The position numbers and the translations under genes are program-made. A DNA stretch of 64,000 nt, from the NCBI GenBank assembly GCA_010645155.1, contig CM021319.1, forward strand, positions 6,511,330 to 6,575,329. Direction: 5' to 3'. Shown one piece after another: positions 48,158 through 58,846 of the stretch. How positions within the stretch are numbered: position 1 is the stretch's first letter; every line of letters begins with the position of its first letter. The notes beneath the pieces are model-generated. The model saw only the letters and a program-made list of their open reading frames with translations, was not told where the DNA came from and ran no database searches. The stretch comes from Tigriopus japonicus. Lineage: Eukaryota; Arthropoda; Copepoda; Harpacticoida; Harpacticidae.

Positions 48158-49462
48158 TCAAAATGATTCCAGATCAGTGTCATTGGCCGAATATAGTTTG
48201 TGCCTGGGAGCTGATGGTTTTCCGGCAAATTTGATCGCCTGTCCAGACTCTTTAGGATTCGACTTGAGCTTATTCCTCCATGTCGCTTGAGGTGATTTCT
48301 TAAAACAATTCATGGAAGGGACCCGCTCAACAAATTTTGTTGTCTCATTGAAGGACACACGTTTCTTCTTGGTCGTGGGCTCCTCAAAGGCCGGATGAAT
48401 CTGATTGGAAGAACTGGAACGGATCAACGACGAGGTGTTGCGCATTACGTTGGGACGAAACAAGGATTCCTCGGCCACTTCCGATCTAGGAGTTGCTGTC
48501 TTTGGTGATGCAAACAGAAGTGAGCCTCCAACTGGCCTAACAATCCCGGATTTAGCTCTATTTGGAGTCCCAACATCCCCAATACCCGCATTTTGGTTCA
48601 ATTTTTGGCTGCCATTGTGATCTTGCTGGGATTTTTTCAATTCCCTTTCCAAGGAAGCGATCTTATCGTCATACATGGACTTGATCTTCTTTTCCATGGT
48701 CATCAGTTTAGCTTCATACATAGTCTTGGCTTGATTGACTTTCCTCGAAATGACTTGCTCAGGATCTCCTTCAACCCCTTGGATACTCAAGATGGTTCTT
48801 TTGGCATGGGCTAATTCATTCTCTATCCTCTGAAACTTGTCTTGGAAAGAGCGTTGTAATTTCTCGATGCTTTGCTCTTTGGCCACCATTTGAGTTTTCC
48901 AATGGCATTCCACGTTGCTCAAATCATTCTCATGCTCTTCTTGAATGGCTTGGACGGTGTCTCGATGTTGATCTTTCAAGATTTGCACCTCAGTTTCCAA
49001 TCTCTGTGTCCAAGCTTCCTCCATCTCTTGAGACTTGATCCACTCCCGTTCCAAGAGTTGACGGGTTTCTCGTTCCATTTGAAGCCTTTCGTTTTCTTTC
49101 GCGCGTAAGTCCACTTTCAATTCGGCAATGCAAGATGACATTTCTTCGATTTCCAATTTGAGTTCCAAACTCGTTTTAAGATCTTGTTCTAGTTTGATTA
49201 AACGTTGCTCCAGATCGCGCTTTTCGGCTAAAACTTCATCGAGTCTAGCTTGATCTTCCTTGGAATGGGTTTCAAGGATTTCAATCTTGGCCAAGCTCGT
49301 CTGGCATTTGATTTTCCAACCTTGTCTGGATTGAAATAAATCTTGGAACAGATTTTGAATTGTGCTCCGTAAAGCGAGAGATCCATCTTGAGATCCTCCT
49401 TGGATAGCGGTTGAGTCAACCAAGGACACGCTTTTGTCCACATCCATGAGATTGTGACTCAT
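48158..49462 (-). CDS. Coiled-coil protein with RVSF (PP1-docking) motif, family unknown
   Basis: The intronless frame encodes 434 residues from the ATG at 49462 (AAAATGAGT, A at -3). Residues about 35-290 are a continuous coiled coil rich in Glu, Lys, Gln and Leu with few helix breakers. The C-terminal third is basic, Ser/Asn-rich and disordered; it contains KKKRVSFNETTKF, which fits the RVxF docking motif for protein phosphatase 1, and several TP sites (VGTPNRAK, KTATPRS) that could be phosphorylated. The combination is common among centrosome, spindle and kinetochore proteins, but I cannot name an orthologue and do not assign a function. Coding potential is strong given the length and the ordered composition. 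Confidence 0.8.
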   Translation of the reverse strand: MSHNLMDVDKSVSLVDSTAIQGGSQDGSLALRSTIQNLFQDLFQSRQGWKIKCQTSLAKIEILETHSKEDQARLDEVLAEKRDLEQRLIKLEQDLKTSLELKLEIEEMSSCIAELKVDLRAKENERLQMERETRQLLEREWIKSQEMEEAWTQRLETEVQILKDQHRDTVQAIQEEHENDLSNVECHWKTQMVAKEQSIEKLQRSFQDKFQRIENELAHAKRTILSIQGVEGDPEQVISRKVNQAKTMYEAKLMTMEKKIKSMYDDKIASLERELKKSQQDHNGSQKLNQNAGIGDVGTPNRAKSGIVRPVGGSLLFASPKTATPRSEVAEESLFRPNVMRNTSSLIRSSSSNQIHPAFEEPTTKKKRVSFNETTKFVERVPSMNCFKKSPQATWRNKLKSNPKESGQAIKFAGKPSAPRHKLYSANDTDLESF

Positions 49463-50574
49463 TTTCAGAAGCAAGTTTCTTGGTAATCCAGATTTCTGAC
49501 CTACATTTGGCGAATGTTGTTGTTGTCATTTAACCAGTTGCACCGTTTCTGAAGATGATGCCAAACAGGGTCGCTAGTTTCAGCTTTTGAAAAGAAGCAC
49601 TGTTAAAATTCAGAATAGTAATACATGTGTATGCAGTCAAAGTTGGAAATAAGAATAACTTTTGATTGAAGAAAGAGAGCGCTGATCAAAATACATAACC
49701 TGTAGGTACTGCAGTGTCCCTCCCTTGAAAAGTGAATATTTGCCGATAAAATAATAATCTAACACACGCAGGAATATTCGCAGAGTTTGAAGGTGTGAAT
49801 GATTTATTCGACTCCGTTGACTAGAATGTTATAACTAAGACTTGGATAAGTTGTTGTTTTTTGGCTTAAAGTTGCACGAAATTTGCTAAAATGTTGCCAT
49901 TTTGTGGCCTACAAAAATGTTAATTCTGACAAGAAAACATCAAAATTGGCCAAATAAATGTCTCAATCCTGGACAACATTTGTAATGTTAAGTTTGTTTT
50001 TTCTTTGCCCTTTAGCTTCCCGGAGGACACAGGTTTGGTTTGCACAAATTATTCTAGAATCTTTAATACATGTAAATTCTTTGAAAGTCTTGAAAAAATT
50101 TCCCCGGGATTTAATTGATCGAGACAAGAAATACCAAAATTTCTTGTTCATAATAAAAAAATATCCTCAAATCTGGGCACACTTGGCGTCTACAGAGCGC
50201 AGGACACCCCTTGTGAGATTTACGATGCAAAAATATTATTTGAAATACTGATTTCGGCTTGAAAGAAGTTTATGATTTGATATTTTTTTTCAGTTTTCAT
50301 GATGCAGTAGACTAATTACAGTTAAAAGCTGGCATTGATTGACAGACTTTCACGATAAAATGAGAATGAACGGCGATTCTGAAGTAGTTCATGAACATTT
50401 TGCAAGCTCCATAAATGAAAAAATAAACGGTTTTAAAGATAATGGTCATTGATCCAATGCTTCTTCTGTAACTTTACTTGTTGCCATATTTTTACGACGA
50501 ACATGAGGTAAGAAAGAACAATTGCTAAATTTGAAATTAGGTCGACTTTTTGTCTCTAGGTTTCCCAGAGTTTT
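49463..50574. other. AT-rich intergenic region, no gene seen
   Basis: About 1.1 kb between the coiled-coil gene (promoter side, left) and the 3' end of AATF (right). A 97-codon plus-strand open frame at 49958-50251 begins with a hydrophobic stretch but has no family resemblance and lies in AT-rich DNA, so I do not call it. Confidence 0.5.
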
Positions 50575-52284
50575 TTATTCCATGAAACTTAATTCTTTAT
50601 CAGAATTTTGAACAGTTAACTCTTTTGTTGACTTTGATGAGTCATTTTTAGCACCGAACAAGGACGCAAAGAGTTCATTCTTAGATTCGTCTTTCCACGT
50701 TTGTGTGTAGATGGGAGCCATAAAATTGACGAGCTTTGAATGAATATCGAATCGAGTTTTACGGCCTTTACTGGCCTTAGTATCGACTTTGCGCTTCATT
50801 TTGGACCGCATCTTCTGAATCTGGAGCCAATGTTGACCAAGCTGATGCGGATCGGTGATACTTGAAGCCTTGCGATCGATAAATTCCTTTAACAACTGAT
50901 GGTAAAAATCGTCGTCATCGAAAATCTCCACATTGGAGGGATGACCTTTAGAATGTTCTTCAACCTCCTGGGACTCGGAGAGAGGTGTACCCAAAATATG
51001 ATATGCTGATCGTTGGATCTGTGTTCGTTTGATTAACCTGGGCTTATCCAAAAGCAGATGTTCGATTTGCTTGAGCGTGGATGTTTCAAAACCGGCAAAC
51101 GATTTGCTCTTGACCACACCCGAAGCCAATCGGGTTTTGTCGTTCCATTTTTCAATCACTTGATTCCGCATGGGAATGACTCGGTCAAACCTAACTTGCA
51201 AGTTTCGATCTTGTTTCGACAATTTGGCCTTGGGTTCTAAATTCGTCTCGTCGTTCTTGTCTAGGCTATTGGGTCGTTTCAAGACTTGACGCGCGTTAGC
51301 ATTGTTCTGGATGAGTTCATCTTCCAAGTGCAAGATTTCATCCATGATCCCATCGAGGCATTTTTGACTGGCTTGGACGTCTTGACGGTACGGATCATCA
51401 CCGGCGGCTTGGAAATCGGCCCAAGACGAGGGTTGAGGATATTGGTTAATCTTGCCCAAGGCCTTTTGAAGTTGGATTCGGACCTCAAGTAAGCTCTCCC
51501 AGATCTTCATTTGATTCTGAATGGCTCGCCCTTTGGCCACCTCTTTATCCACGTTTTGACTGAACATGGTGCTAATGGGACCCGCAGACCCTTCCTGAGC
51601 ATCAATATCTTCTCCATCGTCGTCATCATCAATATCCTCATCAAATTCTTCTTCTTCGTCTCCCTCCTCCTCATCTATTTCTTCGTCGTTCTCCTCATCT
51701 TCTCCTCTTTCGTCTTCCTCGTCATTCTTGTCTTCATCATCGATCATGGATCCAAACTTGTTAAAATCCATATCCTGATCAAAAGTGAACCCGCCTTCGT
51801 CCTCTTCATCCTCTTCTTCATCCTGATCATCTTCAATTCGCTTCGTCGCTTCCTCATCTTCGTCGTCATCCCCTCCTTCTTCCCCATCGTCGTCATCGCC
51901 AGACTCATCAAACATGTGTCCCCAATCGGCTTTGTCGTGTTCCTTCTCATCGATGGTCAAATTGGGCGTTGTATCGCCCCGCTTTTGCTTCAGAGCTCGA
52001 CGAGAGACCTTTTGACCCCGATATTTGGGATCCAATTGAGCCAAACTGGGGGCAGCTTTGCGTCGGAGGGAACTCGGAGCTTGAGCGAACTCGTAATCAA
52101 AGTCAGCCTCCTCCAAATCCGAACCAGAAGAGCCATCACCCGAATCCGAAGCCTGACCCACCACTTTGGCTTTGCTCACTTGAGCATCCTCTTCAATATC
52201 GGCCAAAGTATCTCTTAACTTGGGTGCCACCGCATTGTCAATCTGAGCCTGAAGGCCTTTCCGTTTAGGGCGAAGTCGGGGCAT
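50575..52284 (-). CDS. AATF: AATF/Che-1 (Bfr2) ribosome biogenesis factor
   Basis: AATF is a nucleolar protein needed for early 40S assembly (with NOL10 and NGDN) and also acts in transcription and the stress response. The intronless gene encodes 569 residues (human 560). The N-terminus has DPKYRGQKVSRRALKQ, then about 120 residues of nearly pure Asp/Glu (about 130-240). The AATF core follows: DKEVAKGRAIQNQMKIWESLLEVRIQLQKALGKINQYP and a long helical stretch. The C-terminal TRAUB domain has DDDFYHQLLKEFIDRK and RKVDTKASKGRKTRFDIHSKLVNFMAP, ending in LFASLFG. It is divergent from ABCE1. Confidence 0.93.
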   Translation of the reverse strand: MPRLRPKRKGLQAQIDNAVAPKLRDTLADIEEDAQVSKAKVVGQASDSGDGSSGSDLEEADFDYEFAQAPSSLRRKAAPSLAQLDPKYRGQKVSRRALKQKRGDTTPNLTIDEKEHDKADWGHMFDESGDDDDGEEGGDDDEDEEATKRIEDDQDEEEDEEDEGGFTFDQDMDFNKFGSMIDDEDKNDEEDERGEDEENDEEIDEEEGDEEEEFDEDIDDDDDGEDIDAQEGSAGPISTMFSQNVDKEVAKGRAIQNQMKIWESLLEVRIQLQKALGKINQYPQPSSWADFQAAGDDPYRQDVQASQKCLDGIMDEILHLEDELIQNNANARQVLKRPNSLDKNDETNLEPKAKLSKQDRNLQVRFDRVIPMRNQVIEKWNDKTRLASGVVKSKSFAGFETSTLKQIEHLLLDKPRLIKRTQIQRSAYHILGTPLSESQEVEEHSKGHPSNVEIFDDDDFYHQLLKEFIDRKASSITDPHQLGQHWLQIQKMRSKMKRKVDTKASKGRKTRFDIHSKLVNFMAPIYTQTWKDESKNELFASLFGAKNDSSKSTKELTVQNSDKELSFME

Positions 52285-53194
52285 TATGATCGATCGTGAT
52301 TAATACGATAAATCAAGGAGTCCTTGGATAAATATTAGCAATCTCTTTCAGTGTTCTCTCTTTCTTTCGCATGCATGCACGCATGAGTTTGTTATTGTTG
52401 ACAAGTTGTCAGCTGACCGAAACTTGGTGTTGGGCCTCTCTTTTTCCGGAAAATGTTTGCGCTTGGCCCGTTCAGCCGAGAGTGACATTTCCGAAGCCTG
52501 ACCTCGAAGGTGACCATGGGAGTTTCAGCTATCAGTAGAAATGAGTTGAAAAGTACTGAAATGCTCATTAAAATACGTCTTGCGAATTTTTGTGAAGCCG
52601 GAAGCCCATAAAGTTTGAAATTGAAATGGCCAAAATGCGACATCTTGATTGAAATTCATGGGATTTGACCCGATAAAAATACGTTTAAATCACCAACAAA
52701 ACATTGGCCAGAGGTAAGGAATTTGTTTGAAACCATCGCGAAAATAATTGCTCGGAATAGTTATATGTTTCCAAGATTTAAGAGTATTCTCAATTATGTT
52801 CGTACTGAAACTTTTCTTTCTTAATACGATTTCAATGTTGCGTGATTCTGATTCAATCGATCCCGATTCAACAAAAACTAACCCAATCTAACCTGCTCCT
52901 ATTCAAGATGAGCGTGCAAACTTTAATCTACTCTCTATAACAGTGACTTAAGACTGTTCAAGGATTAACCAGAAACACGAACTCAAATTGTTGGATTCAG
53001 TCACCTTTGTTTACGAACGATCAACCAACCCACCAACACATGGTGAAGCGTTCAGCTGAACATCTGGCTGTGTTTCAGTCCAGGTGGCAAGGACAAGCTC
53101 ATTCATTCCATTGCGAGTGCCTAAAAGCCCTTGGGACGAGCCCATCATCCAGCTAATCCCACCGGTTATCGCGTTCGTTGGTGAGACGGCCAAG
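52285..53194. promoter_or_regulatory. Divergent upstream region of AATF and ABCE1
   Basis: About 0.9 kb lies between the two start codons. A palindromic GCATGCATGC motif occurs near 52370. The right part from about 53000 stays open in the ABCE1 frame but has no ATG, so it is most likely 5'UTR. No core promoter element is assigned. Confidence 0.5.
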
Positions 53195-55887
53195 ATGCCG
53201 CCCAAAAGTAAGCGAAAAGAGGCGGATGAGGGCGATACTTTGACTCGAATCGCCATCGTGAACAATGATCGATGCAAACCCAAACGATGTCGGCAAGAAT
53301 GCAAGAAATCTTGTCCCGTGGTTCGGATGGGCAAATTGTGTATCGAGGTCACGCCCAATTCCAAGATCGCCAACATTTCCGAGGAGTTGTGCATCGGTTG
53401 CGGCATTTGCGTCAAGAAATGTCCTTTCGACGCCATCAATATCATCAATTTGCCCTCGAATCTGGAGAAAGAGACCACGCATCGTTATTCGGCCAACTCG
53501 TTCAAGCTGCATCGACTGCCCGTGCCACGCCCGGGGGTGGTGTTAGGCCTGGTCGGCACCAACGGCATCGGCAAATCGACGGCCCTCAAAATTTTGGCCG
53601 GCAAACAGAAACCGAATTTGGGTCAGTACAGTGATCCGCCGGATTGGACCGAGATTTTGGCCTATTTCCGGGGATCTGAGCTGCAGAATTACTTCACCAA
53701 GTTGCTCGAGGACGACTTGAAACCCGTGCTCAAGCCGCAGTACGTGGATCAAATCCCGCGAGCCGTCAAAGGCTCGGTTCAAAGTCTTTTGGACAAGAAG
53801 GATGAGATGAAGAATCAGGACGAGATTTGCCAAGTCTTGGATCTGACCCGGGTCAAGACTCGGAATGTGGACGAGTTGTCGGGTGGCGAGTTGCAGCGCT
53901 TCGCCATCGCCTTGGTGTGCATTCAAAAGGCCGATATCTTCATGTTCGACGAGCCCTCGTCGTACTTGGATGTGAAACAGCGGCTAAACGCCGCCCGCGC
54001 CATTCGCAACCTGATGTTGCCGCAAACGTATGTGATTGTGGTCGAGCACGATTTGGCCGTGTTGGACTACTTGTCCGATTACGTGTGCTGTTTGTACGGC
54101 GTCCCGGGTGCGTATGGTGTGGTCACGCTCCCATCGTCGGTGCGGGAAGGCATCAATATCTTCTTGGATGGGTTCATACCCACGGAGAATCTGCGATTTC
54201 GCGTCGAGTCGCTCGTCTTCAAGGTATCGGAAACGGCCACCGGGGAAGATGTCAAGCGTATGACTCGCTACGATTATCCTCTCATGATCAAGACCATGGG
54301 TAGTTTCAAGTAGGTGTCACGTGTCCGCATCGGCGCAGTGCTCTTCATTCATATTCTCGCTGATATTTATGCTTTGTCTTCTCATAGGTTAGAAGTGGAG
54401 GCCGGTCAGTTCTCGGACTCTGAGATTCTGGTCATGTTGGGCGAAAATGGCACGGGCAAGACCACGTTCATTCGTATGTTGGCCGGCAAACTCGAGCCCG
54501 ATTCTGGATCCGGCGAAGTGCCCCAATTGAATATTAGTTACAAGCCCCAGAAGATTTCGCCCAAGTCCGAGGGCACCGTTCGACAGCTTATGCACAAGAA
54601 AATCAACGAGGCCTACATTCACCCCCAATTCGTGTCGGACGTGATGAAACCCATGAGGATCGATGAAATCTTTGATCAGGAGGTGCAGAACTTGTCCGGC
54701 GGTGAATTACAACGTGTGGCCATGGCTCTCTGTTTGGGAAAACCGGCGGATGTTTACCTAATTGACGAACCCTCTGCTTATTTGGACTCGGAACAACGTC
54801 TCGTGGCGGCCAAGGTAGGTTTACTATTTGTTTTATTGGTTGAAATTTAAACTAACAAATATGAATATTTTTACGAGTATTCAAATCCATTTATTTTTTG
54901 ACGTCTCCTTGAATAAATATGACTCTCCATACAATTATCATGTACACCATGGGAATACTGTATATATGGGAACCCAGTAATTTTTGAATGAAACAACTAT
55001 GGTAGAATGAAAATCTTTGATTTTTTCACACGGACTCAGATATCAATTAATACCACTCTTTCATTACAACCACATTCAAAATGGCTGCCTTTGCTGAAAG
55101 TTATTTGGCCAAGTCCGTCCTTAATGAAACTGGGTTCCCATATTAATCTCCCATGCTGTAGCTGATAACGATCAACATAAAGATTGACTTTATATATTGA
55201 AGATATATGGTATTTTACCTGTGTAAACAGTGAAATACTGTTGAAAGAAATTACGATTGTCTTTCCAACTTTCGCAATTGTTGATGTCTGCTATATCGAT
55301 TCAACCTTGGCAAAAATTCTAACATATCTTATTTCTAAACTGATTCTAAACTGTACAATAGACCCAAAAATTTTAGATCGATTCTAACAAAATCTGGGAT
55401 TTGATTTCTTCGAAACGAAAAATCATGAAGAACGTTTATTTTGGGTAAAATAGAGGCCGAAGGAGGCAAATAACTTGCTTTCATCTAACTGAATTATGCA
55501 CTTCCGCACAACCTCATCAATTTTTCAGGTTATCAAGCGATTTATTCTGCACGCTAAAAAGACAGGTTTTATCGTGGAGCACGACTTCATCATGGCCACG
55601 TATCTGGCCGATCGTGTGATTGTGTTCGAAGGTGTGCCCTCGGTGAACACCAAAGCGTGTTCGCCGCAGTCTCTCCTCACTGGCATGAATAAGTTCTTGC
55701 AACAGTTGGAAATTACATTCAGAAGAGACCCCAACAACTACCGGTAAGAAAACTAAGACAATTGAAGTTCAAAAGTTATTGTACATTCGGATTGCTTTCT
55801 CGTTTTAGGCCGAGGATCAACAAGCTGAACTCTCAGAATGACACCATGCAAAAATCAAGCGGAAACTACTTCTTCTTGGAAGATTAA
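53195..55887 (+). CDS. ABCE1: ABCE1 (Rli1) ribosome recycling ATPase
   Basis: ABCE1 splits ribosomes after termination. Exons 53195-54309, 54388-54814, 55529-55743 and 55809-55887 join in frame and give 611 residues (human 599). Domain order is complete: two [4Fe-4S] clusters ([15 protein letters not shown] and [13 protein letters not shown]), NBD1 with Walker [10 protein letters not shown] (about residue 120) and signature LSGGELQRF (about 227), a hinge with [13 protein letters not shown]2 with GENGTGKTT (about 388) and LSGGELQRV (about 474), and the C-terminal [17 protein letters not shown]. Compared with human it has a short extra N-terminus ([14 protein letters not shown]) before LTRIAIVN. 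The third intron is 714 bp; the others are 65-80 bp. Confidence 0.97.
54815..55528 (+). other. Long intron 2 of ABCE1
   Basis: A GTAGGT donor follows 54814 and a TTTTTCAG acceptor precedes 55529, phase 0 (AAK|VIKRF). It is AT-rich and about ten times longer than its neighbours. I looked for box C/D motifs and found none convincing; no nested ORF is supported. Confidence 0.75.
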
Positions 55888-56170
55888 ACACCATTACAAG
55901 TCATCAGAAACTGACTGCTTCCTCTGTTATTGAAAAGGGGTGGAAGCCATAGAGAAAAAAAATTCTGCTCCCATGATGTCCCCAGAACACTATCCACACA
56001 CCCTCGCCCTTTTTGTATCTTGTTTGTAGATTTTCAACCTTCATATGCTACTTCAGAGCAAAAGCCGAGCAGACCACGGGAAAAATACAATCTATTTAAA
56101 CCCGTTGTTCAAAGTATTACATGATCTTATATTTCATCTCAAAGGGGGAATCAACAAACAAAAGCAACGT

Positions 56171-58846
56171 TCAGGGTGTTTCAAGAGCGATGGATTCTTG
56201 GAACTCGGATTTCTTAAGTCGTTTGTTGGCTGGAGCACCTTCGACGTAATGTGAGGCGGTTTTCCGTCTCAAATCCTCGACCGTGTCCTCATTTTCAGCC
56301 CATTCCAAAACCAATCGTCTTCCATACAAATGAGTACTATGGCACAGGGCCTCGAACGCCTTCTTGGCATCGGACTTGGTTCCATATTCGATGAAACAGA
56401 ATCCCCGATGAGAGCCTGTGACTTTCTTGGGCAATCGAACCGATTTCAGTTCACCAAAGGTCTTGAAAATGTCCTCTATTTCCTTTTGATGAGCCTCGAA
56501 GGGCACATTCCGAACCATCAGTTTCGTACCCGATTTAGTGGGATCTTGCGAGTTCACATTCTGCTTGCGAGCAGTCTGGACCTGATCATTGGACGTCGTA
56601 GCTCTGGTAGATCGCTTTAGCTCCAAGCAATGGTCGTTCAGCATCTTGTGTTGAAGATTTTTCAAGGCCTTCTCCGCTGATGATTTGAGCTTGAACTGAA
56701 CGAATCCGTAGCCCATGGAGAGCATCTCTCCCGGTCGTTTGAGGTCTTTTTTCTTCGAGATGGTAGCCGAATGGATGGGTCCGATTTTGGCGAAAAAGTG
56801 CCTAAGATCCTCTTCCGTGGTGGAAAAATTGAGGTTCTTGACAAAGAGGGTTGTATCATCTTCGGGTTCGAAATGATCATCCACATCATTTCTAGTATCC
56901 ACCCCGGAATCATCATCGTCATGCGAAGTTTCAGTCGTTTTTCGTTGCTCTTCCTTTGGTAAGGCTTCTCGTGTAAAGGAATTTTGAGGGGCCCATTCGA
57001 GATAAAGAGGCGTGTTGTGGAATTTGGAATAAGCCAAACCACGAAAACCTTTTCTGGCTTCGGACGGGTCGAGATATTCCACGATGGCCGTAACTCCATG
57101 AGGTGGTAAAACCACACGACCAAGTTCTCCGAATTTAGCAAATTTGTCTCTGATTTCAATGGGTTGGGTTCCAGCAGGCAAGTTTTTGATCAGAATCACG
57201 GTCTTGGATCGCTCTTGAGGGGGTCGGCTGAAGGCATCCAAGGAGATGCCTTCGTCTTCAAGGAATTTCCTAGTTTCGGCCACGATCTCGGTCTCTCCCA
57301 AAGCCAATCGGACAGCCGCCGATTGTTTGCCATCACCCGTAAGCACGTCACTTTTGCTCACGTTATACTTCTGCGCCATAAGATCGGCCACAGCAGAAGA
57401 GCCCAAGAACAACGTGTTCCAATTATGGCTGGAACTGGCCTGAGCCTTTTCTTTGAGTGCCTTCTTCTGCTTGAAGGTCAGGCCTTCGGCATTAGCCAGT
57501 TCTTCGACGGAAGGTTTGGATTTGCCCGGCAAGATGTGCAGTAATCGACCTTGAAACGAAGTCCCGTCCAAGGCCGTGTAAGCTTGAGTGGCGTTTTCGG
57601 GGATCACATAGGTGATGAAGGCGAATCCTTTGGGTTTCCGAGTAATCCGATCAATGGGCAGATTCACTTCGGCTAATGGACCATAGGGCTTAAACAGGGT
57701 CTCCAGGTCTTCCTCCACGATTCCATAGGACAGATTACGAAGGAACAGTCGGCCTGATTCGGCCAATGTCTCTTCATGTTTCAAACCTTCTTCTTGCTCT
57801 TTCCACTTGGCTTGGACATCGACAGATTCCTTGATCTTCTCGTAATTCTTGACCATGATCTGGTGGCCTTGTAGGAAGCTCTTATGCTTGGTTAGGGCCT
57901 TCTTTTGCTCTTCAACCGTGGCAAAACCAAGATAGGCAATGCCGCCCACATGAGGCGGACGGCGAATCGATTTAGGCTTGACGGGTTGGAGAAAATCCTT
58001 CAGGTCTTTCTTCTTGCACTTCAATGGCAAGCCTGAGAGCTTAACGGTGAAATAGGTTTCGTTCTTGGGCTCCTTTTTGGGTTTCTCTGGCTTGGCTTTG
58101 GCGGGTTTGATTTCTTCAGGTAGAGCTCCTTCTTGCTTGGTTTTAAGGTAATCCAAATCAGACAAGGCCTTGTTACAGGCTTGTTTCGGCTCCTCTTCTT
58201 CCACGGGCTCAATGGACTCATCTTCATCATCCTTTTCTTCTCCTTCGTCGTCGTTTTTCTCATTATCATCCGTTTTTGGGGGTCCATGCTCGGCTTCAAA
58301 AGTTCGCCCGACTTCCAAAATGTTATCATTATTCCAAACTCCTTCTGCGGCGTTTCGTTTGTGTATCCGCATGAACTCCTGGAACTTGGGATCATCGCTA
58401 TACTTGTCCAACAAAGCCTGGACTTGTTGCTTCTTTTCGGCCTTCTTCTGGGCCCTTTTGGCTTTCCTGATCTTGCGTTCGTCTTCTTCTTCTTCATCAT
58501 CGTCACCTTTTTCTTCTTCCAATTTCTTCTTCTTTTTCTTTTGAATGGATGCCGATGAATCCGGAGCGTATTTACTCCAAGCTCGAGGTTTAGTCTCGTC
58601 GCCCAAATCGGCGCAAATTTCCACGTGGATCCTGGAGCCATTCAAAAAGTTCTTGTGAAAATGAGCCTGGGCCTTTTGAGCGTCTTCTTCCCGACTGAAA
58701 CCCACGAATCCGAAATGACGGAATTTGCCTTCGGGTGTGAATTTGAGCTGGACATCCGTAATTTGTCCGCCCAACGAACTGAAGGTCTCGCGCAATTTCT
58801 TTTCGTTGAGGCTGGAAGCCAAGTTCTTAACAATCAACCGGGACAT
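56171..58846 (-). CDS. RBM19: RBM19/Mrd1, six-RRM pre-rRNA processing protein
   Basis: RBM19 (yeast Mrd1) is nucleolar and needed for cleavages that release 18S rRNA in the SSU processome. The intronless gene encodes 891 residues (human 960). RRM1 is at about 2-80 (RLIVKNLAS, FGFVGF), RRM2 about 265-340 (YFTVKLSGLP, the most divergent), RRM3 about 370-450 (RLFLRNLSYG, KGFAFITY), RRM4 about 547-620 (VILIKNLPAG), RRM5 about 667-750 (TLFVKNLNF, GYGFVQF) and RRM6 about 773-855 (LMVRNVPF, RGFCFIEY). A charged Lys/Glu linker of about 120 residues separates RRM1 and RRM2. The end of the gene lies 284 bp from the convergent ABCE1 stop. Confidence 0.95.
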   Translation of the reverse strand: MSRLIVKNLASSLNEKKLRETFSSLGGQITDVQLKFTPEGKFRHFGFVGFSREEDAQKAQAHFHKNFLNGSRIHVEICADLGDETKPRAWSKYAPDSSASIQKKKKKKLEEEKGDDDEEEEDERKIRKAKRAQKKAEKKQQVQALLDKYSDDPKFQEFMRIHKRNAAEGVWNNDNILEVGRTFEAEHGPPKTDDNEKNDDEGEEKDDEDESIEPVEEEEPKQACNKALSDLDYLKTKQEGALPEEIKPAKAKPEKPKKEPKNETYFTVKLSGLPLKCKKKDLKDFLQPVKPKSIRRPPHVGGIAYLGFATVEEQKKALTKHKSFLQGHQIMVKNYEKIKESVDVQAKWKEQEEGLKHEETLAESGRLFLRNLSYGIVEEDLETLFKPYGPLAEVNLPIDRITRKPKGFAFITYVIPENATQAYTALDGTSFQGRLLHILPGKSKPSVEELANAEGLTFKQKKALKEKAQASSSHNWNTLFLGSSAVADLMAQKYNVSKSDVLTGDGKQSAAVRLALGETEIVAETRKFLEDEGISLDAFSRPPQERSKTVILIKNLPAGTQPIEIRDKFAKFGELGRVVLPPHGVTAIVEYLDPSEARKGFRGLAYSKFHNTPLYLEWAPQNSFTREALPKEEQRKTTETSHDDDDSGVDTRNDVDDHFEPEDDTTLFVKNLNFSTTEEDLRHFFAKIGPIHSATISKKKDLKRPGEMLSMGYGFVQFKLKSSAEKALKNLQHKMLNDHCLELKRSTRATTSNDQVQTARKQNVNSQDPTKSGTKLMVRNVPFEAHQKEIEDIFKTFGELKSVRLPKKVTGSHRGFCFIEYGTKSDAKKAFEALCHSTHLYGRRLVLEWAENEDTVEDLRRKTASHYVEGAPANKRLKKSEFQESIALETP

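Noticed and set aside
49958..50251. 97-codon plus-strand frame with a hydrophobic start
   Set aside because: It resembles a small secreted protein at first sight, but lies in AT-rich intergenic DNA and shows no family motif, splice context or codon pattern like its neighbours.
51511..52218. 235-codon hydrophobic plus-strand frame inside AATF
   Set aside because: It is the antisense of the Asp/Glu-rich stretch (GAT/GAA codons read as Ile/Phe/Val on the other strand), a compositional shadow.
52365..52385. GCATGCATGC palindrome as a regulatory site
   Set aside because: Too short and simple to assign a binding factor; alternating purine-pyrimidine runs of this size occur by chance.
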